The position numbers and the translations under genes are program-made. A DNA stretch of 64,000 nucleotides from Bacteroidia bacterium (lineage in GTDB: Bacteria; Bacteroidota; Bacteroidia; B-17B0; Aurantibacillaceae), in NCBI GenBank assembly GCA_016787785.1, contig JAEUTO010000010.1:1-64000 (forward strand), read 5' to 3'. Positions within the stretch are counted from its first letter, which is position 1. Each line of letters starts with the position of its first letter. Below the pieces are notes generated by a model. That model searched no databases, was not told the origin of the DNA, and was given only the letters and a program-made list of their open reading frames with translations. Shown here piece after piece: positions 50,015 through 60,055 of this stretch.

Positions 50015-51681
50015 TAATGTCCTATTACCATATAAGTGTATTGAAAATTACTGGATGTTGGAGGAGAACCTGGAAAGAATATTGAAAAACCGCCGACCGA
50101 TGGAACTACAAAAAAACCATAGCTTGCCGCCGTAGCATTTCGAGGTGTAACAACTACCGATGGAACATTATCATATTGTCGTGCAAAAATAACTTTTACA
50201 ACTTCAAAAGGTGATGTTCCTGATATAGGTGTTTGTGTATTAAAACTTAATTCACCTGCCACGTCAGTTGTAATACCGGAGCCCCCAATTGTAGCATTAC
50301 CCACAGCGGCGCCTTTACTAACTGTTGCCGAAACTGTTTGTACTGCTTTTATGTGCCCGTTATCAACTAATAACGATAAGGCTGATGTAGTTGCTATTCC
50401 TGCAGCAGCATGCACTGCTGCACCGGTACCCTGCGTTATGGCTAGTACGGCGTCGCCAGCGTTGCTAGCAGATTGTATCTCAAATTTACCTGCAACACCA
50501 ATTGTTACAGAAGCGTTTTTTACGCCACGTATGGATGGGCCCGCGCTTGTGTTTTCTCCTAAAACCCCTGCAGCATTTGAATTCGTAGAATTTGTTTTAC
50601 CATAAATACCAGAACCGTTACCGGTATTATTACCAAATACACCTGATGCATTAACATCCGAATTACTTGTTTCTCCTAAAATACCCATAGCCGCGCTACT
50701 TCCGGCAGCACTTGTGTTTTTAGCTGTTATTGCCGGCGTTGACGCTGAGGCTTCAAGTACATCCAATTTAGTATTTGGCGATAGTGTTCCAATACCAACG
50801 TTTCCTCCGGTTTTTATTGTCATTTTTGTTGTACCACTTGTTCTAATTGATAGGTCTACAGCATCACTTGTACCAATATAGTTGGCAGCTGCGCTGGTAC
50901 CGCTATTACCTTGCAAACTCCATCCGGCAGGAGGTAATGCTAAAAGGCTCGGTGTCCACGCTGTACCATTATACATTAAAACCTGACTGGAAATTGGTGT
51001 TACATTGGCAACAGGAATATTTTGTAAAGCAGTAACGGTGGTTGTAGAACTTGGGCCAAAAACATCGCCACTAATAGTTGGATTGAAAGGGCTTGACGAG
51101 GTAACGAATGTGCCTTGTGAATAAATTAATGTATTGCCGGAAAAATTTAATGCTGGAGTTGGCACGTTAACGGTGTATAGTGGACCAGTGTTTGGATTTA
51201 CGGTAACCAGTCCTGTGCCATTGATAGTAGGTGTAGCAGCAGATCCGCCGGTAATGTTGTAAGAGTTGGCACCAATTGTTAACACACTGTTTGTATAAGA
51301 AGAAGGAACATCATTAGCAAATAACGCATAAGGAACACTAACTATTTGTTGACTTCCGATTGGCGTAAAAGTTGCACCTGTTTTTATGGATACATCTAAC
51401 TGTAAAGAGCTACTGCCCCAGCCGGTGTAAGTAAAGGTAGGTGACATGCCTATTTTGGTAGAAAAAAGGCCTAAACTATTTGGCTGGATATTATTTTGGG
51501 TTTCGAAATGAACAATCTGTGTAAGATCTTTAATGATAAATTGAATATCAAATGGAGTTGTTATCGGAACGTTATTAGCATCACGGGCAACGCCCTGGTA
51601 GTTGATGAATTTTGGCGCTGAAGTTTGCGCACCTATTTGAAAAATTGCAAAGAGAAATAAAACAGTTAAAAGCCTTAGCAT
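50014..51681 (-). CDS. Exported tail-fibre-like protein, first gene of the operon
   Basis: 555 residues. Signal peptide (LRLLTVLFLFAIFQIGAQ), then KFINYQGVARDANNVPITTPFDIQFIIK, and tail-fibre-type motifs such as TGGNVGIGTLSPNTKLDVLEA and ASGVFGNNTGNGSGIYGKTN, with the C-terminal part VIFARQYDNVPSVVVTP. It is a paralogue of the 680-residue protein that follows, whose ATG overlaps this stop by one base (TAATG). Both lack a T9SS tail, so their export beyond the outer membrane must rely on another route or on the co-encoded type B proteins. Confidence 0.75.
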   Translation of the reverse strand: MLRLLTVLFLFAIFQIGAQTSAPKFINYQGVARDANNVPITTPFDIQFIIKDLTQIVHFETQNNIQPNSLGLFSTKIGMSPTFTYTGWGSSSLQLDVSIKTGATFTPIGSQQIVSVPYALFANDVPSSYTNSVLTIGANSYNITGGSAATPTINGTGLVTVNPNTGPLYTVNVPTPALNFSGNTLIYSQGTFVTSSSPFNPTISGDVFGPSSTTTVTALQNIPVANVTPISSQVLMYNGTAWTPSLLALPPAGWSLQGNSGTSAAANYIGTSDAVDLSIRTSGTTKMTIKTGGNVGIGTLSPNTKLDVLEASASTPAITAKNTSAAGSSAAMGILGETSNSDVNASGVFGNNTGNGSGIYGKTNSTNSNAAGVLGENTSAGPSIRGVKNASVTIGVAGKFEIQSASNAGDAVLAITQGTGAAVHAAAGIATTSALSLLVDNGHIKAVQTVSATVSKGAAVGNATIGGSGITTDVAGELSFNTQTPISGTSPFEVVKVIFARQYDNVPSVVVTPRNATAASYGFFVVPSVGGFSIFFPGSPPTSSNFQYTYMVIGH

Positions 51682-51709
51682 GAAATTAAAAATATATAGC
51701 TAAAGATAT

Positions 51710-51752
51710 AAAAAAAGAGGATAGATGCCAAATTTTAGGGCATAAATCCTCT
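51710..51752 (-). terminator. Terminator of clpB
   Basis: AAGAGGAT pairs with ATCCTCTT, with an inner ATGCC/GGCAT stem; on the minus strand a run of seven T follows. It separates clpB from the operon that starts at 51681. Confidence 0.8.
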
Positions 51753-51777
51753 TCGTGTAGCTTATTTGTTAAAAGGC

Positions 51778-54372
51778 TTAGTTCCTGAATACGAACTTAT
51801 TATCGAACATATCTAAAATAATCTCTTTTTCCTTATTTATTTTACCTGCAAGTATTTGTTTAGACAGCTCATTTAAGATCTGTTTTTGGATAACACGTTT
51901 TACCGGTCTTGCTCCAAATTGCGGATCATACCCTAATTGTGCTAACCAATCAATTGCTTCATTCGTTATTGTTATTCTAACGTTTTGCTGAGCCAATAAT
52001 TCCTGAATGTGATCGAACTGAATTTTCACAATTTCAGTAACATTTTCTCTTGTTAAAGGTTCAAACATGATCACTTCATCTATCCTGTTTAAAAATTCAG
52101 GACGAATAGATTTTTTTAATAACTCAAACACTTCAATTTTTGTTTTCGCTAACACCTCTTCTTTGTTCTTTTCAGTTATTTTATCAAAACTTTCCTGAAT
52201 AATATGCGAACCAATATTACTGGTCATGATGATAATTGTATTTTTAAAATTAACCACCCTGCCTTTATTGTCTGTCAACCTTCCATCATCCAATACTTGC
52301 AATAAAATATTAAAAACATCAGGATGCGCCTTTTCTATCTCGTCTAATAAAATAACAGAGTAGGGGCGTCTTCTTACTGCCTCGGTCAATTGCCCGCCTT
52401 CATCGTATCCTACATAACCCGGAGGTGCACCAATTAATCTGCTAACGGCATGGCGCTCCTGGTACTCACTCATGTCTATACGTGTCATAGAATTTTCATT
52501 ATTGAATAAAAATTCAGCGAGTGCTTTTGCTAATTCTGTTTTACCAACACCGGTTGTTCCTAAAAAAATAAAAGAGCCTATTGGTCGTTTACTATCCTGT
52601 AAACCCGCTTTGCTGCGGCGAACTGCATCGGCAATACTTTCAATTGCCTCGTGCTGACCAACCACACGTTTGTGTAGCTCATCTTCTAATAAAAGTAATT
52701 TCTCTTTTTCGCTTTGCAACATTCGGCTTACGGGTATGCCTGTCCAGGCACTAATTACAGCTGCAATATCTTCGCTATCAACTTCTTCTTTTAATAATTG
52801 CGAACCGTTTTCTTTTGCTTCTGCTAATTTTGTTTCAAAATCGGTTAATTTTGCTTCGGCTTCTTTTACCTTACCATAGCGAATTTCAGCCACCTTACCG
52901 TAGTCGCCCTGCTTTTCGAAATTATTTGCTTGCTGTTTTAATTCTTCAATTTCTAATTTTATTTTTTGAACACCTTCAATAACTTCTTTTTCAGATTGCC
53001 ATCTGGCTCTTAAGATCGTTCTTTTCTCTTGCCAGTTGGCGATCTCCTTGTTTAATGCGTTTATTCTCGCCTCATCATTATCACGTTTAATCGCTTCGCG
53101 TTCAATTTCTAATTGCATTATTTTGCGTTCAGCTTCATCCAATTCAATTGGCATGGAGTTGATCTGCATTCTTAATTTCGAGGCAGCTTCATCCATTAAG
53201 TCAATTGCTTTATCCGGCAAAAAGCGGTCGCTTATGTAACGCTGACTTTGTTCAACAGCTGCAATAATAGCTTCATCCTTTATCCTTACTTTGTGGTGCG
53301 CTTCGTATTTTTCTTTTATACCACGTAATATAGAAATGGCATCTTCTGTGCTTGGTTCATCTACCATTACTTTTTGAAAACGACGCTCTAGTGCTTTATC
53401 TTTTTCAAAATATTTTTGATATTCGTTTAGGGTTGTTGCTCCAATAGCTCTTAGCTCACCACGGGCCAATGCAGGTTTTAAAATATTTGCTGCGTCCATG
53501 GCACCCTCGCCACCACCACCAGCACCTACTAAAGTATGTATCTCATCAATAAATAAGATCACATCACCGTTGCTGCTAATAACTTCTTTTATCACAGATT
53601 TTAAGCGCTCTTCGAACTCACCTTTAAATTTTGCGCCAGCGATCAACGCTCCCATATCTAAAGCATAAACCTGTTTGGATTTTAAATTCTCAGGCACATC
53701 ACCATTAATGATGCGGTGTGCCAACCCCTCAGCTATAGCAGTTTTACCAACACCAGGTTCGCCAACTAAAATTGGATTGTTTTTTGAGCGACGTGAAAGT
53801 ATTTGAAGAACCCGGCGAATTTCATCGTCGCGACCAATAACGGGATCCAGCTTGCCGTTTCTGGCCTGCTGATTTAAATTAATGGCAAATTTATTTAAAC
53901 TGTTATAGGTCTCTTCTGCCGATTGACTTGTAACCCTTTCGCCTTTTCTTAATTCAGTAATGGCAGCTTTTAGGTCTTTTTCTTTTAATCCTGCATCCTT
54001 CATCAGGTTAGACGTGCTATCGCCGGCCCCTAACAGACCCAATAATAAATGTTCTATAGACACATACTCATCTTTGTATTCTTTTAAAAAAGATGCAGCT
54101 TTTGCAAGTGCCTGATTGGCTGCGTTTGAAAGATATGGTTGGCCACCGCTAACTTTTGGGTAAGAATTAATAACACTATCAATTAACCGTGTAAACGTTA
54201 CCTGATTAACATTTAATTTTTTTAATATAAATGGTGTAACATTCTCATCCGTTTCAAGAATAGCCTTTAAAATGTGGCCTGTTTCAATTGCCTGGTTGCC
54301 ATTAATAGTTGCTAATTGCAAAGCTTGTTGAATGGCTTCCTGAGATTTTATTGTATAATTATTTAAGTTCAT
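51778..54372 (-). CDS. clpB: ClpB disaggregase
   Basis: 864 residues, standard length. Clp N domain 1-145; NBD1 with Walker [11 protein letters not shown] (near 207) and Walker [11 protein letters not shown]; coiled-coil middle domain about 395-530; NBD2 with Walker [14 protein letters not shown] (near 607), [16 protein letters not shown] and Walker [13 protein letters not shown]. It uses ATP to thread aggregated protein with DnaK. An imperfect inverted repeat, TGACGGATTGTC at 54455-54466, lies 83 nt upstream of the start and may be a heat-shock operator; this is not tested. Confidence 0.97.
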   Translation of the reverse strand: MNLNNYTIKSQEAIQQALQLATINGNQAIETGHILKAILETDENVTPFILKKLNVNQVTFTRLIDSVINSYPKVSGGQPYLSNAANQALAKAASFLKEYKDEYVSIEHLLLGLLGAGDSTSNLMKDAGLKEKDLKAAITELRKGERVTSQSAEETYNSLNKFAINLNQQARNGKLDPVIGRDDEIRRVLQILSRRSKNNPILVGEPGVGKTAIAEGLAHRIINGDVPENLKSKQVYALDMGALIAGAKFKGEFEERLKSVIKEVISSNGDVILFIDEIHTLVGAGGGGEGAMDAANILKPALARGELRAIGATTLNEYQKYFEKDKALERRFQKVMVDEPSTEDAISILRGIKEKYEAHHKVRIKDEAIIAAVEQSQRYISDRFLPDKAIDLMDEAASKLRMQINSMPIELDEAERKIMQLEIEREAIKRDNDEARINALNKEIANWQEKRTILRARWQSEKEVIEGVQKIKLEIEELKQQANNFEKQGDYGKVAEIRYGKVKEAEAKLTDFETKLAEAKENGSQLLKEEVDSEDIAAVISAWTGIPVSRMLQSEKEKLLLLEDELHKRVVGQHEAIESIADAVRRSKAGLQDSKRPIGSFIFLGTTGVGKTELAKALAEFLFNNENSMTRIDMSEYQERHAVSRLIGAPPGYVGYDEGGQLTEAVRRRPYSVILLDEIEKAHPDVFNILLQVLDDGRLTDNKGRVVNFKNTIIIMTSNIGSHIIQESFDKITEKNKEEVLAKTKIEVFELLKKSIRPEFLNRIDEVIMFEPLTRENVTEIVKIQFDHIQELLAQQNVRITITNEAIDWLAQLGYDPQFGARPVKRVIQKQILNELSKQILAGKINKEKEIILDMFDNKFVFRN

Positions 54373-54454
54373 AGTGGTAATATTTACGAATAGCCAAGCA
54401 TAAAACGTTCCAATTTAAATTCGGGAAAATAAGGCATGTTTTTTGAAAATAATC

Positions 54455-54466
54455 TGACGGATTGTC
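54455..54466. promoter_or_regulatory. Possible operator upstream of clpB
   Basis: TGACGGATTGTC is an imperfect inverted repeat (GAC...GTC arms). It sits where a repressor of clpB could bind. I have only the symmetry to go on. Confidence 0.25.
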
Positions 54467-54504
54467 TTCTAATTGACTAAAATTATGACGAAATTACTGT
54501 TTGA

Positions 54505-56703
54505 TCAGAGCTCGATCCCTATAATACAAATATCATCTACCTGCTCAAGATCGCCTTTCCATTCCTGAAATTTTTGGCCTAAAATTTCAGCTTGTTTATC
54601 TAAAGGAACGTTATTAATAGAAACAAGTAAATCGTTCAAAGGTTTATACTTAAATTTTTTACCTTTTGGCCCGCCAAACTGATCTGCAAAACCGTCGGTG
54701 TATAAATACAATCGCTCTGTCTTTTTACAATCAATTTTGTAGAGGTTAAATTCGCTTTCTTTTTCACCTTTTCCAACGGGCATTTTATCAAAATCTAATT
54801 TAATTATTTCTTGTTTTAAATTTATTAGTATTGGTGCGTTGTTAGCTGCAGCATAAGAAATAGTGTTTGTTAACTTATCCATGCACAATAGAATGCCATC
54901 AAAGCCATCCTTCTGATCTTCTTTACTAATAGACGTTATCAATCGTTTACGTACGTAATTAAAAACTTTATGTGGCTCGTAGATATTTTTCTCATTAATA
55001 GCTTCATTTAAAAAATTGGTGTTTAATAAACTCATAAAAGCGCCGGGAACACCATGGCCCGTGGAGTCGCAAACCGCAATAAAAAAGAGATCTGTTTTTT
55101 CTGTTTTTACAGAACTTGTCCAATAAAAATCACCGCTGATAATATCTTTTGGTTTAAACAAAATAAAGTGATTCTTTAAATTTTTCGCCATTACTTCTTT
55201 ATCCGCAAGTAAAGCATTTTGAATGCGTTTGGCATAATTGATACTGTCAACTATTTCTTTTTGTTTTTCCTCAACTAAATGTTTTTGATCTTCAACTTCT
55301 TGTTTTTGATTAGAGATAATAACATTCTTTTGTTTGGTGGTCTTAAATGATTTAAAAATGAAGAAAGAAAAAATAAGTGTGAGTAGTAAAATAAAAGAGA
55401 TAGCAAATGTGATTATTTTTTGTTTTTGTTTTTCTTCTCTGACTTTTTCATCTTTTAACGCTTGTTCAATTTTAAATTCCTGTTCTTTTTTTGCGTATTC
55501 GAATTCATAATCTTTTCTCATCGCATCTCGTTTTAGTTCAGATCCGTTAACAAATCTGTTTATTTGATGCTGTCTTCTATGCATTTCCAATTCTTTTGAT
55601 TTATCGCCTACATTAAAATACAAAACAATAAGGTTTGTAATTATTTTCATTTCATCTTGTAATGAGCCTACTCCGCGTGTGAGTTTCAAGGCTTTTTCAA
55701 ACTCTAAGATCGCTGCTTTTTCATCGTTTAAGGATGAATACAATTGCCCTTTGGCAGAATGATACAATGCTTGCACCTGGGTATTATCTGTTTTTGATGC
55801 CAATAAACCTACTTCATCCATGTATTGCTGGGCAAGTGTGTAATTTTTTTCGATCATATAAAGTACCGCAATATTTATCTTTGATTTACAAACACCCGGA
55901 ATATCACCTATCTCTTCACGAAGAGCTAATGCTTTTTTCAAACAAACAAAGGCATAGTTTTTTTGACCACGGTTATTGGTTAATATTCCCATGTTTTGAA
56001 ATTCTTGTGCAATGATACGTTTATCGCCACTTTCTATGGCGGTGGATAAAGCTCTTTTTATATACACATATGCTTTAGTTGTATCGCCTAAGAATAAATA
56101 CACCTCGCCAAGGTTATTTAGGAGTGGTGTTAACCCAATATTGTTTTTAAGTTCTTCGTGAATTTTTATTGTTTTATGATAGATATCAATTGCTTCCAGT
56201 ATTTTTCCTTTGTCATATAATACGTTGGCAATATTATTGCTTGTTACAGCCAGATTTAATTTATCACCTATTTCTTCCTGGATCTTGGCCGCCTCTTTAT
56301 AATAATTTAAACTACCACTTAAATTATCTGTATAATTTTGAATGTAATAACCATAATTATTTATGGCTGTTGCTTTTTTAGAAAGATATTTATTTTTTAA
56401 AAAAGGATCAGTTTCCTTTGCGGCAAGACTGTTTGCCATTCGGTACATCAAGCGATTGTATTTTGTCCAGATATTTTCATCATTCGAACTCTCAATAATC
56501 TCGTATAAAAGATTGAGTTTAAAAGTATCTGATTTTGCGGTTTTGTATAGTTTTAAGTTAGCGTCGAGTAAAATAAAATCATTTTTATTTGTGGCCGTTT
56601 TCTCTATGGAATCAACCAAATAAAATTCTTTATCTAAAAACTGTGCTTGATCTTTTAGAGCAATGATACATAGTATAAAAACAAATAAGGTTTTCTTTAA
56701 CAT
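54505..56703 (-). CDS. TPR-transmembrane-SpoIIE phosphatase, second copy
   Basis: 732 residues with the same plan as the protein at 16324-18594: signal segment (LFVFILCIIALKDQAQ), TPRs about 70-380 (NIANVLYDKGKILEAIDIYHK), a membrane segment near 427-449, a coiled coil (NQKQEVEDQKHLVEEKQKEI) and a SpoIIE phosphatase domain from about 495 with KDIISGDFYW, CDSTGHGVPGAFM, YTDGFADQFGG and QVDDICIIGI. It would dephosphorylate a regulator in the cytosol in response to something sensed by the TPRs. It precedes recR by 41 nt in gene order but is read after it on this strand. Confidence 0.9.
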   Translation of the reverse strand: MLKKTLFVFILCIIALKDQAQFLDKEFYLVDSIEKTATNKNDFILLDANLKLYKTAKSDTFKLNLLYEIIESSNDENIWTKYNRLMYRMANSLAAKETDPFLKNKYLSKKATAINNYGYYIQNYTDNLSGSLNYYKEAAKIQEEIGDKLNLAVTSNNIANVLYDKGKILEAIDIYHKTIKIHEELKNNIGLTPLLNNLGEVYLFLGDTTKAYVYIKRALSTAIESGDKRIIAQEFQNMGILTNNRGQKNYAFVCLKKALALREEIGDIPGVCKSKINIAVLYMIEKNYTLAQQYMDEVGLLASKTDNTQVQALYHSAKGQLYSSLNDEKAAILEFEKALKLTRGVGSLQDEMKIITNLIVLYFNVGDKSKELEMHRRQHQINRFVNGSELKRDAMRKDYEFEYAKKEQEFKIEQALKDEKVREEKQKQKIITFAISFILLLTLIFSFFIFKSFKTTKQKNVIISNQKQEVEDQKHLVEEKQKEIVDSINYAKRIQNALLADKEVMAKNLKNHFILFKPKDIISGDFYWTSSVKTEKTDLFFIAVCDSTGHGVPGAFMSLLNTNFLNEAINEKNIYEPHKVFNYVRKRLITSISKEDQKDGFDGILLCMDKLTNTISYAAANNAPILINLKQEIIKLDFDKMPVGKGEKESEFNLYKIDCKKTERLYLYTDGFADQFGGPKGKKFKYKPLNDLLVSINNVPLDKQAEILGQKFQEWKGDLEQVDDICIIGIEL

Positions 56704-56744
56704 GCAAAGACTAAAGTACAGAAATTTAAGAAAAAAATGAGAAA

Positions 56745-57362
56745 TTATTTTTTCATTAGAGAGTCAAAAGGGATCCTGTTTGTGATCGAACGGCCAAGGG
56801 TAACTTCGTCGGCATATTCTAACTCGTCACCAACAGCAATTCCCCGGGCAATAGCGCTCAACTTAATTTTGTAGGGTGCCAGCTTTCTGAAAATATAAAA
56901 AGAGGTTGTTTCGCCTTCCATAGTGCCGTTTAATGCAAGGATGATCTCAGCTACATTACCCGAACTTACTTTAGCAACAAGGGTCTCAATATTTAAACTG
57001 GAGGGCGTTACACCATCAAGTGGTGAAATAATACCCCCTAAAATATGATAGTGGCCTTTATAAAGTCCGGTATTTTCAATGGCCATTACATCTCTGTAAT
57101 CCTGCACAATACAAATTGTACTTTCATCGCGTAAAGGATTTAAGCAGATCTCGCAGATATTTTGCTCAGAAATATTGTGGCATTTTTGGCAAAATTTAAG
57201 ATCGGTCTTTAGTTGCGAAATTAATTTTCCTAAGGCCTCAGCTTGTTGTTTGTCTTGCTTAATAACATGCAAAACATAACGTAAAGCCGTCTTCTTGCCA
57301 ACGCCTGGTAATTGGGCAAAAGCCTCAACTGCCTGTTCTATTATTTTTGAGCTGAACTCCAC
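56745..57362 (-). CDS. recR: Recombination protein RecR
   Basis: 205 residues. Helix-hairpin-helix at the start ([18 protein letters not shown]), four-cysteine zinc site ([19 protein letters not shown]), Toprim domain ([19 protein letters not shown]) and Walker-B-like end. With RecO and RecF it loads RecA at gaps in DNA. It is divergent from the symporter gene. Confidence 0.95.
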   Translation of the reverse strand: MEFSSKIIEQAVEAFAQLPGVGKKTALRYVLHVIKQDKQQAEALGKLISQLKTDLKFCQKCHNISEQNICEICLNPLRDESTICIVQDYRDVMAIENTGLYKGHYHILGGIISPLDGVTPSSLNIETLVAKVSSGNVAEIILALNGTMEGETTSFYIFRKLAPYKIKLSAIARGIAVGDELEYADEVTLGRSITNRIPFDSLMKK

Positions 57363-57482
57363 TAGCGTAAAATTAATTAATCTATCAGTAATAATGGCTT
57401 TATTTATTCACTTTATAATTGTTTAGAACTATTTTAACATACAGGCATTCAAACTCTAAAAAATCAAATCTTTGTAAGGAAG

Positions 57483-59012
57483 ATGTCGCCCACCTTACTT
57501 TTTATATTCGTCATTTCTTATTTTCTGATCTTACTTGCTGTTGCGTGGGTTACGGGTAGAAATTCTACCAACGAATCTTTCTTTATTGGTAATAAGAACA
57601 GTAACTGGATGCTGGTGGCGTTTGGGATGATAGGAACCAGTTTAAGTGGGGTTACATTTGTGAGCGTACCGGGTGGAGTGGGTAGCGGCAATTTTTATTA
57701 TTTCCAGATCGTGCTTGGTTATTTGTTGGGCTATTTGGTAATCGCGTTTGTGTTAATACCACTTTACTACAAATTAAATCTTACTTCCATTTATACTTAC
57801 CTCGAAAAACGCTTTGGAGTTAACGCACACAAAGCGGGCGCTTTCTTTTTTATCTTGTCGCGTTTGGTTGGCGCAACAGCTCGCTTGTATTTGGTGATAA
57901 GTGTACTGCAGGTTTTTATTTTTGATAAATTAAATATTCCTTTTGAATTGACTGCGCTGGTAATTCTGGTGCTTATTTTGCTTTATACCTTTGAAGGTGG
58001 CGTAAAAACGATCATTTATACAGATACTTTACAAACTACCGGAATGTTGTGCGGACTTGTTGTTTGCATAATTGTTATTGTAAAAGCAATGGGTTTGGAT
58101 TTTTCGGGTGCAATAACCCTTATGAATGAAAAGGGTTTTACAAAGATATTTAATACAGATGTAAAGGCGGGTTCTTATTTTTTAAAGCATATTATTGGAG
58201 GTATGTTCATTGCTATTGCTATGACAGGGCTGGATCAGGAAATGATGCAAAAGAACATTAGTGTAAAAACCATTAAAGATTCTCAAAAAAATATAATTTC
58301 ATTTTCAATAGTATTAGTTGTAGTTAATTTGTTATTCCTGTTTTTAGGAGGCATCCTTTATTTGTACGCAAGTCAAAATTCAATTTCGGTTCCTCCCGAT
58401 GACCTTTTTCCAACAATTGCTTTAAGCGATACCTTTAGCGGGGTTATCGGAATTATTTTTATCATCGCATTGATCTCAGCGCTATTCCCAAGTGTTGACG
58501 GTGCAATTACGTCTATAACCTCTTGTTTTTGTATAGATATTTTAAGTATAAACAAACGTTCGGCAACTGAAAAAGAGAATAAGAGAACGCGGTTAAAAGT
58601 GCATTTTTCTTTTGCAGTAATATTTTTTATTATGGTATTGATCTTTAAAGCGATTAATGATAAACTCATCATTGATTTTATCTTAAAGTTCGCAAGCATA
58701 ACTTATGGTCCTTTACTGGGTTTGTTTTCTTTTGGTATTCTTACCAATAAAAATTTAAATGATAAACTTATCTGGCTGGTTTGTATTATTGCACCTGTAT
58801 TGGCTTTGAGTCTTGATGTATTGTGCAGTCCGGAGTGGTACGAGAAAAAATTGCATATTTCATTAGGTTTAAAGTCTTTATCAGAAAACATTTTCGGTGG
58901 TTATAAAATCGGGAATGAATTGATCCTAATAAACGGCATCTTAACTTTTTTAGGATTGTTCTTTATCTCAACAAAAACGCCACAAACTGAAGCGGAACAA
59001 AACGCTTTTTAG
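57483..59012 (+). CDS. Sodium:solute symporter family protein
   Basis: 509 residues with about 13 membrane segments. The opening fits the family (NESFFIGNKNSNWMLVAFGMIGTSLSGVTFVSVPG in parts), and the LYTFEGGVKTIIYTDTLQT segment is the SSSF core. It would import a solute with Na+; the substrate is unknown. The ATG is close to a weak -7 element (AATCTTTG at about 57468-57475). Its stop overlaps the stop of the convergent glycosyltransferase gene by 4 nt. Confidence 0.92.
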   Translation: MSPTLLFIFVISYFLILLAVAWVTGRNSTNESFFIGNKNSNWMLVAFGMIGTSLSGVTFVSVPGGVGSGNFYYFQIVLGYLLGYLVIAFVLIPLYYKLNLTSIYTYLEKRFGVNAHKAGAFFFILSRLVGATARLYLVISVLQVFIFDKLNIPFELTALVILVLILLYTFEGGVKTIIYTDTLQTTGMLCGLVVCIIVIVKAMGLDFSGAITLMNEKGFTKIFNTDVKAGSYFLKHIIGGMFIAIAMTGLDQEMMQKNISVKTIKDSQKNIISFSIVLVVVNLLFLFLGGILYLYASQNSISVPPDDLFPTIALSDTFSGVIGIIFIIALISALFPSVDGAITSITSCFCIDILSINKRSATEKENKRTRLKVHFSFAVIFFIMVLIFKAINDKLIIDFILKFASITYGPLLGLFSFGILTNKNLNDKLIWLVCIIAPVLALSLDVLCSPEWYEKKLHISLGLKSLSENIFGGYKIGNELILINGILTFLGLFFISTKTPQTEAEQNAF

Positions 59013-60052
59013 CTATTAAAAAAACGATCTTTTTCCAGATCGGTAAATTTTTTCTTGCCTTTTAAAAAATGATCAAATACAATGTTTCCTTTATAGGTAA
59101 AACTTCTGTTGTACTTAAAATTAGGCGAATTCTTTTGTTTTTTTCTTTTAGAAAGTGTTTGCGGTAATAAATAATAGTAAGCAAAATGCGATCTTATAAC
59201 TGCCCAAAAGTGTTTTGGTTGTGCAGCAAATAAGAACTTTAAGGCAGCAATGCCATCTAAGGAAAGGCGATAAAATATTTTTAAGAATAAAATATTTGAT
59301 GGATGATTTTTTGTGAGTGTGATGAGGTTATTTCTGAAATTTAAGAAAGTTTTGCGCGATGATACTTTATTTAACGTGCCGCCGCCAACATGATAAACAA
59401 TTGATGTAGGTTCTACATAAATAGAGTAACCTACATTCTTTAAACGCCAGCACAGATCTATTTCTTCCATGTGTGCGAAATAATCTTCATCCAAACCGCC
59501 AACTTCCCAAAATGCATTTGCATTCACAAAAAGACATGCGCCCGTTGCCCAAAAAACTTCGGTGCTGTTATTATATTGACCGTTGTCTTTTTCCAGTGAA
59601 TTAAAGATCCGCCCCCGGCAAAACGGGTAGCCATAAGTGTCAATAAAACCACCAGATGCGCCAGCATATTCAAAAAGTTCTCTGTGTTTAAAATCAAGTA
59701 ATTTGGGTTGGCAGGCGGCAATTTTTTTATTCTTTTGCATCAGTTCAATAATTGGTTCTACCCAATTAGCGGTAACTTCTACATCGCTATTCAACAACAC
59801 ATAATAATCAGCTGCTATTTGTTTTAAAGCCGTATTATAACCTTTTGCATAACCGCAATTGTCTTTTATTGCAATAACATTAACCTGCGGAAAATTTGTA
59901 TTTAAATATCTGATAGAGTCGTCAGTGCTTCCGTTATCAGCAACATGTATCTTATGGCCGGAAGAATGTTTAAGAATGCCCGGTAAAAATTTTTCGAGAA
60001 AATTTTTACCGTTAAAATTTAAAATTACAATGGCTACGCTTGTTACGTTCAT
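59009..60052 (-). CDS. Glycosyltransferase family 2
   Basis: 347 residues. Opens with VAIVILNFNGKNFLEKFLPG, then VADNGSTDDSI, LLNSDVEVTANWVEPI (the metal-binding D-x-D region) and HMEEIDLCWRLKNVGY. The C-terminal third is a short membrane-anchoring or interface region. Such enzymes use a nucleotide sugar to extend a surface glycan. It lies 3 nt after the GWxTD gene and is probably co-transcribed with it. Confidence 0.92.
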   Translation of the reverse strand: MNVTSVAIVILNFNGKNFLEKFLPGILKHSSGHKIHVADNGSTDDSIRYLNTNFPQVNVIAIKDNCGYAKGYNTALKQIAADYYVLLNSDVEVTANWVEPIIELMQKNKKIAACQPKLLDFKHRELFEYAGASGGFIDTYGYPFCRGRIFNSLEKDNGQYNNSTEVFWATGACLFVNANAFWEVGGLDEDYFAHMEEIDLCWRLKNVGYSIYVEPTSIVYHVGGGTLNKVSSRKTFLNFRNNLITLTKNHPSNILFLKIFYRLSLDGIAALKFLFAAQPKHFWAVIRSHFAYYYLLPQTLSKRKKQKNSPNFKYNRSFTYKGNIVFDHFLKGKKKFTDLEKDRFFNS

Positions 60053-60055
60053 AAA

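Noticed and set aside
54373-54504. CIRCE heat-shock operator upstream of clpB
   Set aside because: No TTAGCACTC-N9-GAGTGCTAA is present; only the weak TGACGGATTGTC repeat was kept.
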